From positions 654,894 to 718,893 of the forward strand of contig NZ_LR594487.1 in assembly GCF_901686465.1 (NCBI RefSeq): DNA of 64,000 bases. The letters are read 5' to 3'. Numbering within the stretch: the first letter of the stretch is position 1; each line of letters opens with the position of its first letter. Below, one piece after another: positions 8,506 to 17,093 of the stretch. The notes under the pieces are model-generated. The model had not been told where the DNA came from. It saw only the letters and a program-made list of their open reading frames with translations, and made no database searches. Both the position numbers and the translations under genes were made by a program. This DNA is from Halorubrum sp. DM2 (GTDB taxonomy: Archaea > Halobacteriota > Halobacteria > Halobacteriales > Haloferacaceae).

Positions 8506-10779
8506 ATGGACAATCGGCCCAAGCAGCCGGCGTACCAGCGGGAAAGCGCTTCGACGGACGAGCGGATCGATGATCTCCTCGACCGGATGACGCTGGCGGA
8601 GAAGGCCGGACAGGTGACCGGAACGTGGGCGGGAACGCTCCGCGAGACGCACGACCTCGACGACGTGAAGGAAGCGATCGATGACGGCCACCTCGGGTTC
8701 GCAGCGCCGTTCGGCTGGGGCGGGGCGCTCGCGACGACTCCCGAGGACGCCGTGTCCGCAGTCGAGGAACTCCAGACGTACGCCCGGGAGGAGACCCGGC
8801 TCGGGATCCCGTTGCTGTTCAGCGTCGACGCGGTCCACGGACACGCGTACGTCTCGGGCGCGACGGTGTTCCCGAACGGTCTCGGGGCGGCGGCGACGTG
8901 GGATCCGGAGGGGGTCGAAGCCGCGGCCGCCGTGACGGCGACGGAGGTGCGCGCGACGGGTGCCCATCAGAACTACGGGCCAACGGTCGACGTGGGACGC
9001 GACGCGCGGTGGGGGCGCGTCTTCGAGACGTTCGGAGAGAGCCCGCACCTCGTCGGAGCGCTCGCCGCCGCGAAGGTTCGGGGGTATCAGGGGGAGGGTT
9101 CTGCCGCCCCCGACGGTCCCGCCATCCCCACCGACCGCGTCGTCGCGACGGCCAAGCACTTCCCGGCGTACGGGGAACCGGAGCGCGGCGAAGACGCCTC
9201 CCCAGTCGACGTCTCCGAGTACAAGCTTCGGAACACGTTCGTCCGCCCGTTCGAGCGCGTTCTCGACGCGGGCGTCGCGTCGGTCATGCCGTCGTACAAC
9301 TCGATCAACGGCGAGCCCTCCCACGGCTCCGCTGCGTACCTCGACCGGCTGCTCCGCGACGAGCTGGGATTCGACGGGCACGTCGTCTCCGATTGGAACG
9401 GGATCCGACACCTCCACGAGGACCACCGCACCGCCGTCGACCACGCCGACGGCGTCCGACAGGCACGGACCGCGGGCGTCGACGTGGCGTCGGTCGGTCA
9501 CACGCCTCACGCCGACCGCGTCGTCGAACTGATCGAAGACGACAGGCTCGACGAGGCGACACTCGAACGGGCGGTACGGCGTGTCCTCCGGCTAAAGTTC
9601 GACCTCGGGCTGTTCGATGAGGAGCCCGAGGACGCGGCCGACGAGACCGACGCCGTCGAGACGTTGGGCGCGCCGGCCCACCGCGAGCGGGCCCTCGAAA
9701 CCGCACGTGACAGCATGACGCTGTTGCAAAACGACGGGCTGCTACCGCTCTCCGGCGACGAGGACGTGTTCGTGGGCGGCCCGAACGCCGACGACCTCGT
9801 CAACCAGCTGGGCGGCTGGAGCGTCGGGCGCGACGAGGGGGTTCCCGGGAAGACGATCCGGGAAGCCGTCGCAGACGCGACCGCCGGGACCGTGTCGTAC
9901 GTGCCGGGGACGACTATGAACGAGGCCATCGACATCGACGAGGCGGTCCGGGCGGCGCGAGACGCGGACGTGGCCGTGCTCGCGCTCGGCGAGGGGTGGT
10001 ACATCCACGAGTTCGGGCCGGAAGCGCAGGCCGGATCCGAGACGGGCGAGTGGCCCACCAGAAGCGACCTCCGGCTTCCCGAGTCGCAGCGGGAACTCGT
10101 CCGCCGAGTACACGAGACGGAAACGCCGGTCGTCGGCGTCCTCGTGACCGGGCGACCGCTGATCGTCGACTGGATGGCCGAACACGTGCCGGCCATCCTC
10201 ATGGCGTACTTTCCGGGAACGGAGGGCGGCGTCGCGGTCGCGGAGACGCTGTTCGGAGACAACGATCCGAGCGGTCGGCTCCCGATCTCGGTGCCGCGCG
10301 ACGAGGGCGACCTCCCGCAACACCACGACGCGCTCGCGCATCCGACGCCCATCGGGGTGGACGAACACCCGGATTCGTACGATCCCCTGTTCGAGTTCGG
10401 CCACGGACTCAGCTACACGACGTTCGAAACGACGGACCTGAGCGCGAGCGTCGCGGCCCGGCCGGGCGGGAGCGGAGAGGACGACGCACCGACGGACCGG
10501 ACGGTCCGGGTCTCGGTCGAAGTGTCCAACGTCGGCGACTGTGCCGGCACGGAGACGGTACAAGTGTACGCCCGACAGCGACACGCGTCTCGCGTCCGGC
10601 CCGTTCGGTCGCTCGTCGGGTTCGAGCGCGTGACCCTCGCCGCGGGCGAGAGCGAGCGCGTCGAGGTGTCGGTCCCCGTGAAGCGACTCGGCTTCCATAA
10701 GCCCCGAGAGGGGCACGTCGTCGAATCCGGGCCGTACCGATTCGACGTGGCCGGTGCGTCAACGACACTCGAACTGTGA
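8506..10779 (+). CDS. GH3 beta-glucosidase
   Basis: This 757-residue family 3 glycoside hydrolase has the barrel, the alpha/beta sandwich and a fibronectin-III-like C-terminus in order. The nucleophile is Asp296 in GHVVSDWNGIRHL. KHFPAYGEPERGED is the substrate-binding region, and NYGPTVDVGRDARWGRVFETFGE is a family signature. It is only moderately like the neighbouring GH3, so the two probably split substrates (beta-glucoside against beta-xyloside). No signal peptide is present. A TTTTAAATA box centred 27 nt upstream supports a leaderless start. It converges on the SMC-like gene downstream. Confidence 0.92.
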   Translation: MDNRPKQPAYQRESASTDERIDDLLDRMTLAEKAGQVTGTWAGTLRETHDLDDVKEAIDDGHLGFAAPFGWGGALATTPEDAVSAVEELQTYAREETRLGIPLLFSVDAVHGHAYVSGATVFPNGLGAAATWDPEGVEAAAAVTATEVRATGAHQNYGPTVDVGRDARWGRVFETFGESPHLVGALAAAKVRGYQGEGSAAPDGPAIPTDRVVATAKHFPAYGEPERGEDASPVDVSEYKLRNTFVRPFERVLDAGVASVMPSYNSINGEPSHGSAAYLDRLLRDELGFDGHVVSDWNGIRHLHEDHRTAVDHADGVRQARTAGVDVASVGHTPHADRVVELIEDDRLDEATLERAVRRVLRLKFDLGLFDEEPEDAADETDAVETLGAPAHRERALETARDSMTLLQNDGLLPLSGDEDVFVGGPNADDLVNQLGGWSVGRDEGVPGKTIREAVADATAGTVSYVPGTTMNEAIDIDEAVRAARDADVAVLALGEGWYIHEFGPEAQAGSETGEWPTRSDLRLPESQRELVRRVHETETPVVGVLVTGRPLIVDWMAEHVPAILMAYFPGTEGGVAVAETLFGDNDPSGRLPISVPRDEGDLPQHHDALAHPTPIGVDEHPDSYDPLFEFGHGLSYTTFETTDLSASVAARPGGSGEDDAPTDRTVRVSVEVSNVGDCAGTETVQVYARQRHASRVRPVRSLVGFERVTLAAGESERVEVSVPVKRLGFHKPREGHVVESGPYRFDVAGASTTLEL

Positions 10780-10828
10780 CGACACCGTGGGTTTCCCCAT
10801 CGTCTGTTCTGATATTATGAACGCTGCT

Positions 10829-10856
10829 GGAATTACAAATGTAGTAGTGTAATTCC
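10829..10856. promoter_or_regulatory. 28-bp palindrome, possible operator or terminator
   Basis: GGAATTACA and TGTAATTCC form perfect 9-bp inverted arms around a 10-bp spacer. It lies between the convergent ends of the GH3 and SMC-like genes, so a terminator hairpin is possible. A near-identical site at 15013-15034 matches 20 of 22 core bases including the spacer. Spacer conservation argues for protein binding instead. Confidence 0.5.
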
Positions 10857-10932
10857 TACTGCTCCGGTTGCTTCTCGGCTTCAAGAGACAGAGAACGAAG
10901 CCCGCCTGCGAGTCGGTCTACGACCGGGCCGA

Positions 10933-12861
10933 TCAGTCGATGTTCTCGACGTAGGTGTACTCCTCGGAGAGCGCGGCGGCGTCCTCCGGCAGGAGCGCGG
11001 CGACGAGGTGGTCAGCGTGCGTCCGGAAGTAGTCGACGACGCGTGCGATTCGGTCCGAATCGATCGCCTCAAGCGAGTCGAGCAGGACGAACGGGACCGT
11101 CTCGTGAACGTCGTGGACGAGATAGCCCGCGAGCGCGAACACGAGCCCCGTTACCTCTCGCTCGCTCTCAGAGAGATGGTCCACCGTGTCCTCGTAGGCC
11201 GTGCCGTCGGGCGACGAGCGGACGATGTGAAGGTCGAACCGAGTCCGGGTGACCTTGCGACGCCCCTCTCGGACCCGGGTCTCTCGACGCTCGATCCAGA
11301 TCCGATCGAGGTTCTCGTAGTCGAGGATGTCGAGGACGGTCTCCATGTGTTCGTTGAACTCCTCGACGGCGTTCTCCTCAATGCGGTCGACGCGCGTCCG
11401 GAGTTCCGTCAGCCGGTCGGCGATCTCCTCGCGCTCCGCCTCCAGCTCCTCGCGCCGCTCGATCGCGCTCTCGCGCTCTTCGATCTCGGCTTCGATCTCG
11501 TCGATCTCGGCTTCGATCCGCTCGATACGGAGTTCGATCCCGTTCGCCTCGCGGTGGAGTTCTAACGCCTCGTCGTAGCCGTCAACGTCGATCGACTCCG
11601 CTTCCTCCTCCAGCTCCTCGATTTCCGTCTGTTTTGACTCGACTCGCTCTTCCAGATCAGCAATTCGGGATTCCGTCGATTCGATCTCCGTCCCGACCGC
11701 GTCGAGCCGATCCTCAGCGCGCTCGATCTCGCGCCGGGCCTCGCGGATCGACGACTGCCGGTCGGTGAGTTCCTGAATTTCCGCGCGGATCTCGTTGCGT
11801 TCGTCGAGCTTGTCGGAGCGAAGCTCTCGAAGCCGGTCGAGGGTCGATTCGATCTGCTCGCCTTCGACTTCGGACCCACAGGTCCAACAGACCGTCTGAT
11901 CGCCCGCGGTCAGCGCATCGGTCGGGTCGTCTTCCGACGTTTCCTCGCCGATGTCGATCCCCGAACCGTCGACCATGTCTTCGTTGAACCCGATCACGCT
12001 CCCGAGTTCGCTGACGTCGTCGTCGAGGGACCGCTTCCGGCGACGCAGCTCGTCGATCCGGCCCGCGAGCCGGTCCAGGTTCTCGTCCGGCTCCTCCGCC
12101 TCCTCGACGGTCTCACGGAGTTCCTCACGCTCCGATTTCAGCTCCGCGAGCGTCGAGCGCTCGGTTTCGAGGTCGAACTGGAGGTCGTCGAGGGCCGACC
12201 GAGCGTCGCGCACGCGCTGGAACGCCTCCTCCATTTCCTGTTTTCGCGTCCGGCTCTCCTCGACGCCGGCGTCGAGGTCGTCGAGTTCCTCACGGACTGA
12301 TTCGAGTTCCTCTTGTGCCGCCTCCAGTTCCTCGACCTTTTCGCGGCGGTCCGCTTCGAGATCGGTGAGGTCGCGTTCGAGGCTATCGAGCGTCTCGATT
12401 TCGGACGCCAACTCGTCGCGTTCGCGCTGGCACTCGCGTATCTCCGCGTCGATCGCGTCCGTGTCGATCGGTCGCATGATGATCTCGCGGAGGTCGTCGC
12501 CGCGCGCCACCGCCCGACGCGCCTCATTGTCTTCCAGCAGGAACGCGAACAGGTCGGCCAGTTCCGGGTCGTCGAGGTAGGGGTCACCGCCGAACGCCAC
12601 CGAGTCGCCGCGGCGCTGGAGCGTTCGCGTGTACGTCTCGTCGTCGAGCGTGATGGTCACTGTACCCTCCTCGGCGTCGCCTTTCAGCGAACTCTGGCGG
12701 CTGCCGAGCCCGGCCATCAACGCCTGTAAAAAGGAGGTCCGGTTCGTCGCGTTGCGGCCGGTCAGGATCGAGACGCCGTCGGAGAGCGTTACCGACGCTT
12801 CGTCGATACCACCGATATTTCGGACATCGACTTGGACGGCAGGTTTCGAGATCTGAGCCAT
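10933..12861 (-). CDS. archaea-specific SMC/Rad50-like coiled-coil ATPase
   Basis: This 642-residue protein has an N-terminal ATPase half, a long heptad-rich coiled coil (about residues 145-480) and a C-terminal ATPase half, as in SMC and Rad50 proteins. A single CWTC pair (Cys325, Cys328) at the middle of the coil resembles the Rad50 zinc hook. The C-terminal half keeps a signature-like LSESER and a Walker B-like VPFVLLDSLEAID. The Walker A loop reads GRNATNRTS: the invariant GK is replaced, leaving Arg in place of Lys. This matches my recollection of the haloarchaeal family called archaea-specific SMC-related proteins. A role in chromosome or recombination work is inferred from architecture only. 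No Mre11 partner is adjacent. Confidence 0.8.
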   Translation of the reverse strand: MAQISKPAVQVDVRNIGGIDEASVTLSDGVSILTGRNATNRTSFLQALMAGLGSRQSSLKGDAEEGTVTITLDDETYTRTLQRRGDSVAFGGDPYLDDPELADLFAFLLEDNEARRAVARGDDLREIIMRPIDTDAIDAEIRECQRERDELASEIETLDSLERDLTDLEADRREKVEELEAAQEELESVREELDDLDAGVEESRTRKQEMEEAFQRVRDARSALDDLQFDLETERSTLAELKSEREELRETVEEAEEPDENLDRLAGRIDELRRRKRSLDDDVSELGSVIGFNEDMVDGSGIDIGEETSEDDPTDALTAGDQTVCWTCGSEVEGEQIESTLDRLRELRSDKLDERNEIRAEIQELTDRQSSIREARREIERAEDRLDAVGTEIESTESRIADLEERVESKQTEIEELEEEAESIDVDGYDEALELHREANGIELRIERIEAEIDEIEAEIEERESAIERREELEAEREEIADRLTELRTRVDRIEENAVEEFNEHMETVLDILDYENLDRIWIERRETRVREGRRKVTRTRFDLHIVRSSPDGTAYEDTVDHLSESEREVTGLVFALAGYLVHDVHETVPFVLLDSLEAIDSDRIARVVDYFRTHADHLVAALLPEDAAALSEEYTYVENID

Positions 12862-13282
12862 CGATATGGCTTAAGGATAGGTTTTAAAGTATTAAATCTA
12901 CTGTTCCATGTAGTGGTTATTCACTTCTGAAACTGCTTCGTTCAAGCAGTGTCGCCGAGAGCATCAGCGCGTGCCGGAGAACACGATATCTCTCTGTAGG
13001 TCACCGAGGAGGTGAGAGCACTCGATTCGAGGCCGTCGGTATCATCAGAAAAAGACACCCGCGATTTAGCCACAAAGGTTGAAGGAAGCGAGGCCGATTT
13101 TAAGTGATTCATGCCAAAAACGACTATCACAGGGGACCTATAGACCAGATCTACTGTGATTTGTGGCGGAAATGACAATACTGCGGCTGTTACTGAAGCT
13201 TGGAACTCGGATCTATCTGGCATTACTATTATTTTTAAATACAATATTGAATTTTGATATGATGAGTCTGATGAGTTCGAAT
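12862..13282. other. AT-rich spacer without a supportable gene
   Basis: This stretch is clearly lower in GC than its surroundings. The longest open frame (about 100 codons on the minus strand, 12942-13244) lacks the acidic bias and codon use of the neighbours and matches no family I know. It borders a decayed transposon-derived element and may itself be decayed mobile DNA. Confidence 0.5.
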
Positions 13283-13658
13283 GACTCTCTTAAAATCGTA
13301 CTTTCAGACAGATTCTCGCCTGAAGCAGCTGTTCGGTGAGAGCTACTTGTAGGTCGGGTATTTTGAGGGTGAAGAGGCTATCAAGGGCGGAATCGCCGCT
13401 AACGGGGCGAACACGACCGCCGAAGCCCCAGCCTCGTCGGCCTCCCTCCGCGTTGCTCCGGTCGGCCGACTCCAGCGAGAATCGAAGATTCTCTGGCAGC
13501 CGGCGGCAGAGCCGCCGGCGACCTCACGCGTGCTGGCTCGCCGCCTGTCGGCCGCTCGCAGGCGCGCGCCACCGCAATCTGGCGGATCGATCGCTAAGTC
13601 ACCTGTACTGAGCAATCGAGAGAGTAGCACTATCAACTGCTGAGAGTTCAACAAAGTC
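13283..13658 (+). mobile_element. decayed MITE-like element with IS6-like ends (copy A)
   Basis: The left end reads GACTCTCTTAAAATC followed by TTTCAGACAG-ATTCTCGCCTGAA, a diverged form of the left ends at 27058 and 33243. The right end reads CCTGTACTGAGCAAT and then ACTATCAACTGCTGAGAGTTCAACAAAGTC, like those ending at 33569 and 40468. No 8-bp target duplication remains (GTTCGAAT against CCGATCCG), so the copy is old. It carries no gene, only a short version of the GC-rich dispersed repeat. Confidence 0.7.
13407..13575 (+). repeat. GC-rich dispersed repeat, copy 1 (short form)
   Basis: It begins GCGAACACGACCGCCGAAGC-CCCAG and ends GGCGCGCGCCACCGC, the same terminal boxes as the copies at 33.6, 40.1 and 59.0 kb. 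The inner part differs from them and is shorter. It sits inside decayed element copy A, next to its right end. Open frames across it are an artefact of GC richness. Confidence 0.75.
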
Positions 13659-13796
13659 CCGATCCGAACAGTACCATTCGATAGAGAGGGTACGCTCATT
13701 CCAACCCGCAGTGATATTGAGATACACTTCAGTAATTCTAAATATGAACGTGGGGAGGGACTGGAGACCGAGGAACCCGACGGTCACCGTCGTGGT

Positions 13797-14765
13797 TCAG
13801 GCCCAGTACGCATCACCCGGTTGCGTTTCGAAGACGGCTCGGTTGAGGATGTCGACAGCCTTCTCTAATCCCTCTCGACCGGACGTGAGCGAGTCTTCGT
13901 GTTCGATGGAAAGCGCGCCCTCGTAGCCGACCATCCGGAGCGTCGAGACCACGTCCTTCCAGTGACTCTCTCCGTGGCCGTAACCGATCGAGCGGAACAG
14001 CCACGACCGGTTCTGCTCGTCCGTGTAAGGATTCGTGTCGAGGTATCCCTGTATCCGAGCGTTGTGTTCGTACAGGCCGGTGTCCTTGGCGTGGAAGTGA
14101 TGGATAGCATCGCGCTCGCCGAGGTAGCGGATCGCCTCGGTGACATCGATCCCCTGCCAGTAGAGGTGTGAGGGATCGAAGTTTGCCCCGATCCGCTCGT
14201 TGGTCGCTTCGCGGAGCCGGAGCAGGCTCGTCGGCTCGTAGGCCAGCATATTCGGGTGCATCTCGATGCCGATATTCACCCCGTGGTCGGCGGCGTGTTC
14301 GGCCAAGGCAGTCCACGTCGGCACCGCGACCTCCCCCCACTGATACTCCAGCGCCTCGGCGTGTTCCGGCGGCCACGGTGCGGTGATCCAGTTCGGAACC
14401 TCACCGCTCGGGCTCCCTGCGGGTAGCCCTGAGAAGGTGTTCACGGTGTCGACGCCCAACTGGCCGGCGAGCCGCACGGCCTCCCTGATCTCGGTCGCTG
14501 CCCGCTCGGCCCGGTCGTCGTCCGGATGGAGCGGGTTGTTGTGTGTCGAGAGCGCGCTGATCTCGAGGTCGTGTTCGGCAACGAGATCGAGCAGCTCTCG
14601 CTGTGCCGCCTCGTCGTCGAGGTACTCCTCCCGTGAGAGGTGGCTATCCCCCACGAACCCCCCGCAGCCGAGTTCGATCGTTCCGACCCCGATGCCGGAG
14701 AGGTATTCGAGCGTCTGATCTAGCGGTTCGTCGCCCAACGCGACCGTGAGGACTCCAACGTCCAT
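13797..14765 (-). CDS. sugar phosphate isomerase/epimerase family TIM barrel
   Basis: This 322-residue protein belongs to the xylose-isomerase-like TIM barrel superfamily, which includes IolE, hydroxypyruvate isomerase and 3-keto-sugar epimerases. The four metal-ligand blocks are in the expected order: IGIEMHPN, NFDPSHLYWQ, HHFHAKD and LSIEHEDS. Start 14765 (MDVGVLTVALG) fits the conserved fold, and an AGTTTTAT box at 14791-14798 lies about 27-30 nt upstream, so the transcript is likely leaderless. It is followed upstream by an IclR regulator on the same strand. The substrate is not deducible; a keto-sugar or sugar acid would suit the cluster. Confidence 0.85.
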   Translation of the reverse strand: MDVGVLTVALGDEPLDQTLEYLSGIGVGTIELGCGGFVGDSHLSREEYLDDEAAQRELLDLVAEHDLEISALSTHNNPLHPDDDRAERAATEIREAVRLAGQLGVDTVNTFSGLPAGSPSGEVPNWITAPWPPEHAEALEYQWGEVAVPTWTALAEHAADHGVNIGIEMHPNMLAYEPTSLLRLREATNERIGANFDPSHLYWQGIDVTEAIRYLGERDAIHHFHAKDTGLYEHNARIQGYLDTNPYTDEQNRSWLFRSIGYGHGESHWKDVVSTLRMVGYEGALSIEHEDSLTSGREGLEKAVDILNRAVFETQPGDAYWA

Positions 14766-15117
14766 GATCGACGGATCACTCCGCCGAGAGATAAAACTAT
14801 GGTCGGCGTGCGCGGCTAGTCCCCGCGCCACGTGGGGCAACACCCTATCACAATGGGTCAATAGACAGCCCCATGGGCCGACTGACGGTCTCGCCACGCC
14901 CGCCGATCCGCGGCCTCACTGGCCGGTATTGTTCTGTACTGGATCTGGTCTACGGCGGAAGCGTTTACATATCCCAAATGAGCGCTGCGATCGGACGAGC
15001 TGTTCGAATAGAATTACATATGTAGTACTGTAATGGAATCGGGGTGCCCCACAATATAATGATTATTATAAATGTATTCTGTGGTAGAAATTTACATATC
15101 GAAAACGCGTTCGGTCC
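14766..15117. promoter_or_regulatory. promoter spacer between isomerase and IclR genes
   Basis: This 352-bp spacer holds the isomerase TATA box near 14794. It also has direct repeats TTTACATATC at about 14965 and 15091, and the palindrome listed separately at 15013-15034. No gene is seen. The density of ATTACA/TTACAT motifs beside an IclR gene suggests a regulated promoter region. Confidence 0.5.
15013..15034. promoter_or_regulatory. palindrome matching the 10.8-kb site
   Basis: ATTACA-N10-TGTAAT with spacer TATGTAGTAC. The site at 10831-10852 has the same arms and a spacer differing at two of ten positions. It lies upstream of the isomerase gene and just past the 3' end of the IclR gene. 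A binding site for that regulator is a reasonable guess. Confidence 0.5.
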
Positions 15118-15882
15118 TCACGGGCCGAGCAGCGACTCCAGCGAATCGACGGCGGTCAGCAGATCCTCGGTGACCTCGCGTTCCAGCTGTGAAACCCCGA
15201 CGCGGTACTTCGGACCGCCGACACTCAACCCGCCGACGATATTACCGTCGGTGCCCCGGACGGGTGCGCCGATCGCGACCAGATCCGGCGCGAACTCGCC
15301 GTCGACTAGAGCGTATCCCTGCGATCCGATCTCGTCTAACGAGTCGAACAGTCGGTCGCGATCCGTGATCGTCTCGTCCGACTCGCGGGGAAGCCCCCAC
15401 TCGTTGACGATGGCTTCCACCCGATTCCTGTCCAGTTCGGCGAGGATCGCCTTTCCCGCGGCGGTGTTGTGGAGGTGGTACTCCGACCGGTAGCGAACGT
15501 CCGTCTCGTCGTCCCCGTCGTCGGAGGACCCGTAGCAGGCGAGTAGTCGGCCGTGTTCAAAGACCGTGAAGTTCGCCTCTTGGCCGGTTTTTCGCGCCAG
15601 CCGGTCGACGACCGCCTCGACGTCGTCGCCGGTCGGGTACCGGTGTCGCGCGCGCTCGCCCAGCAGGGCGACTCTGAAGCTGACTCGGTAGGTATCGCCC
15701 TCCTTCACGAGGTAGCGACTGTCCACGAGCGTGTTGAGGTGGCTACAGATCGAACTCTTCGAGCTGTCGACCATCGTGTCGAGTTCGGCGGGCGTGAGTC
15801 CGTCGTGTTCCAAGATAAGCCGGAGGATCTCGAGAGAGGTACGCGTCGTCTTGAGTCGTCGCCCGGTTGCGTCTCCGATCAT
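15118..15882 (-). CDS. IclR-family transcriptional regulator
   Basis: This 254-residue protein has an N-terminal winged helix (about residues 10-70, TSLEILRLILEHDGLTPAELDTMVDSSKSSICSHLNTLVDSRYL) and a C-terminal IclR effector domain with NTAAGKAILAEL and GYALVDGEFAPDLVAIGAPVRG. Haloarchaeal IclR proteins often control sugar and organic-acid catabolism, for example pentose breakdown in Haloferax. Placement between the isomerase and the transporter cluster suggests local control. The start at 15882 gives the usual short N-terminus before the helix-turn-helix. An AT-rich box near 15909-15920 and a TTCA-N5-TGAA site lie upstream. Confidence 0.92.
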   Translation of the reverse strand: MIGDATGRRLKTTRTSLEILRLILEHDGLTPAELDTMVDSSKSSICSHLNTLVDSRYLVKEGDTYRVSFRVALLGERARHRYPTGDDVEAVVDRLARKTGQEANFTVFEHGRLLACYGSSDDGDDETDVRYRSEYHLHNTAAGKAILAELDRNRVEAIVNEWGLPRESDETITDRDRLFDSLDEIGSQGYALVDGEFAPDLVAIGAPVRGTDGNIVGGLSVGGPKYRVGVSQLEREVTEDLLTAVDSLESLLGP

Positions 15883-15975
15883 ACGTGATCGTGTCTGCCG
15901 TCCGTAATAACAATTTTCATAATGTGAATCACCGCCCCGGTCCACGTCGGCTGCGAAGGATCGTTCGCACGCCGT

Positions 15976-16890
15976 TCAGATGGCCCGTGACCGCTTCACC
16001 CACCCGATTCGAGTGATCGCCTCTGCCCCGAGTTCCCCCAGTAAACTCGCGGCCTCCAAGTCGTACTCGTCGAAGGCGTCGACGACGACATCACCGGCGC
16101 TGAGGACGCCGTGACTCCCGATCGGGACGTACAGCCCCGACTGGAGGGCTCCGCGGCTGTGGTCGTCTTCCGTCTGATCGTGGTTCGCGTGGATGACCGG
16201 TTCCCCGGTTCGATACGTCCGCGCGGCCGGCGTGTCCTCCGTGACGGTGTAGTTCGGTCGGTCGCCGGCTCGCTCCAGGCACTCCTCGGTGGCCACCGTC
16301 GTCTGGAGGACGTTCCGGTTTTCGTCGACGAGGCGGACGGTCGTGTTCACGAGTCCGAGGACGTTCTTCGCGGCGTCCGCCAGAATCTCCGCGACCTCGT
16401 CTTTCGAGCTCGCGCTCCGGAGCTCTTGGCTCGTTCGACGCAGGATCTCGATCCGCTGCTCCTGCCGTTTCATATCCGTCACGTCCCTCACGACGCCCTG
16501 TAACGCGACAGTTGCTCCCTCCTCGACGAGGGGCTCACAGCAGAGTCGTATCGTTCGTTCCGTCGTCCGATCGCTGGCGTAGCCGACGCCGAGAGAGAAC
16601 GATTCACCGCGCTCGATGGCGGCCACGAGGCCGTCGAGGACCGCTTGCCGATCCGTCTCCGCGTATCGCCCCACGACGTCCGAAACCGTCGGTGTCTCCT
16701 CGGTCTCGAAGCCGTGGATCCGCTTCGCCTCGTCGCTCCACCAGAGCTCCGACCGCGGCACGTCGTACGACCACATCCCGATGCCCGTGAGCCGTTGGAG
16801 GCTCCCGAGCACCTCCGGCAGCCGTCCCTCGAACGCGTCCGGGACGGACTGCGAGACCTCGGTCCGATCCCAGTCCGGTGAGTCGACCAT
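15976..16890 (-). CDS. PAS and GAF domain sensor protein
   Basis: This 304-residue soluble protein has a PAS fold (about residues 20-145; GIGMWSYDVPRSELWWSDEAKRIHGF, then VRDVTDMKRQEQRIEIL) and a GAF domain (about 160-295; DAAKNVLGLVNTTVRLVDENRNVL and GLYVPIGSHGVLSAGD). No kinase, HTH or cyclase output domain follows. Haloarchaeal proteins of this layout often end in a Bat-type HTH, so this may be a shortened relative or a signalling partner. It lies between IclR and the divergent UPF0261 gene. The start at 16890 is chosen because the upstream extension lacks acidic coding character. Confidence 0.8.
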   Translation of the reverse strand: MVDSPDWDRTEVSQSVPDAFEGRLPEVLGSLQRLTGIGMWSYDVPRSELWWSDEAKRIHGFETEETPTVSDVVGRYAETDRQAVLDGLVAAIERGESFSLGVGYASDRTTERTIRLCCEPLVEEGATVALQGVVRDVTDMKRQEQRIEILRRTSQELRSASSKDEVAEILADAAKNVLGLVNTTVRLVDENRNVLQTTVATEECLERAGDRPNYTVTEDTPAARTYRTGEPVIHANHDQTEDDHSRGALQSGLYVPIGSHGVLSAGDVVVDAFDEYDLEAASLLGELGAEAITRIGWVKRSRAI

Positions 16891-17093
16891 GAATAGCGTC
16901 GTGTAACGAGGAGACCGTAATAAATCTACATGTGAACCCCGCTCGCGGGAACCGGTGGATCGACCCGAATGTTCATTATGTTCTGTGCTGTCGGTAGGTC
17001 TGTACTCATGCCACGCAAACACACGCCACAGCGACTCGGACACACAGTCGGACGCACACTTCCCCGTCGGTTGCCCCGTCCGCGGGTGGAACG

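Noticed and set aside
12942-13244. 100-codon minus-strand frame in AT-rich DNA
   Set aside because: It lacks acidic bias and recognisable motifs and is adjacent to decayed mobile DNA. I cannot support it as a gene.
13407-13575. GC-rich repeat considered as a CRISPR array
   Set aside because: There are no short regularly spaced direct repeats and no cas genes. The repeat is a dispersed unit of about 170-335 bp.
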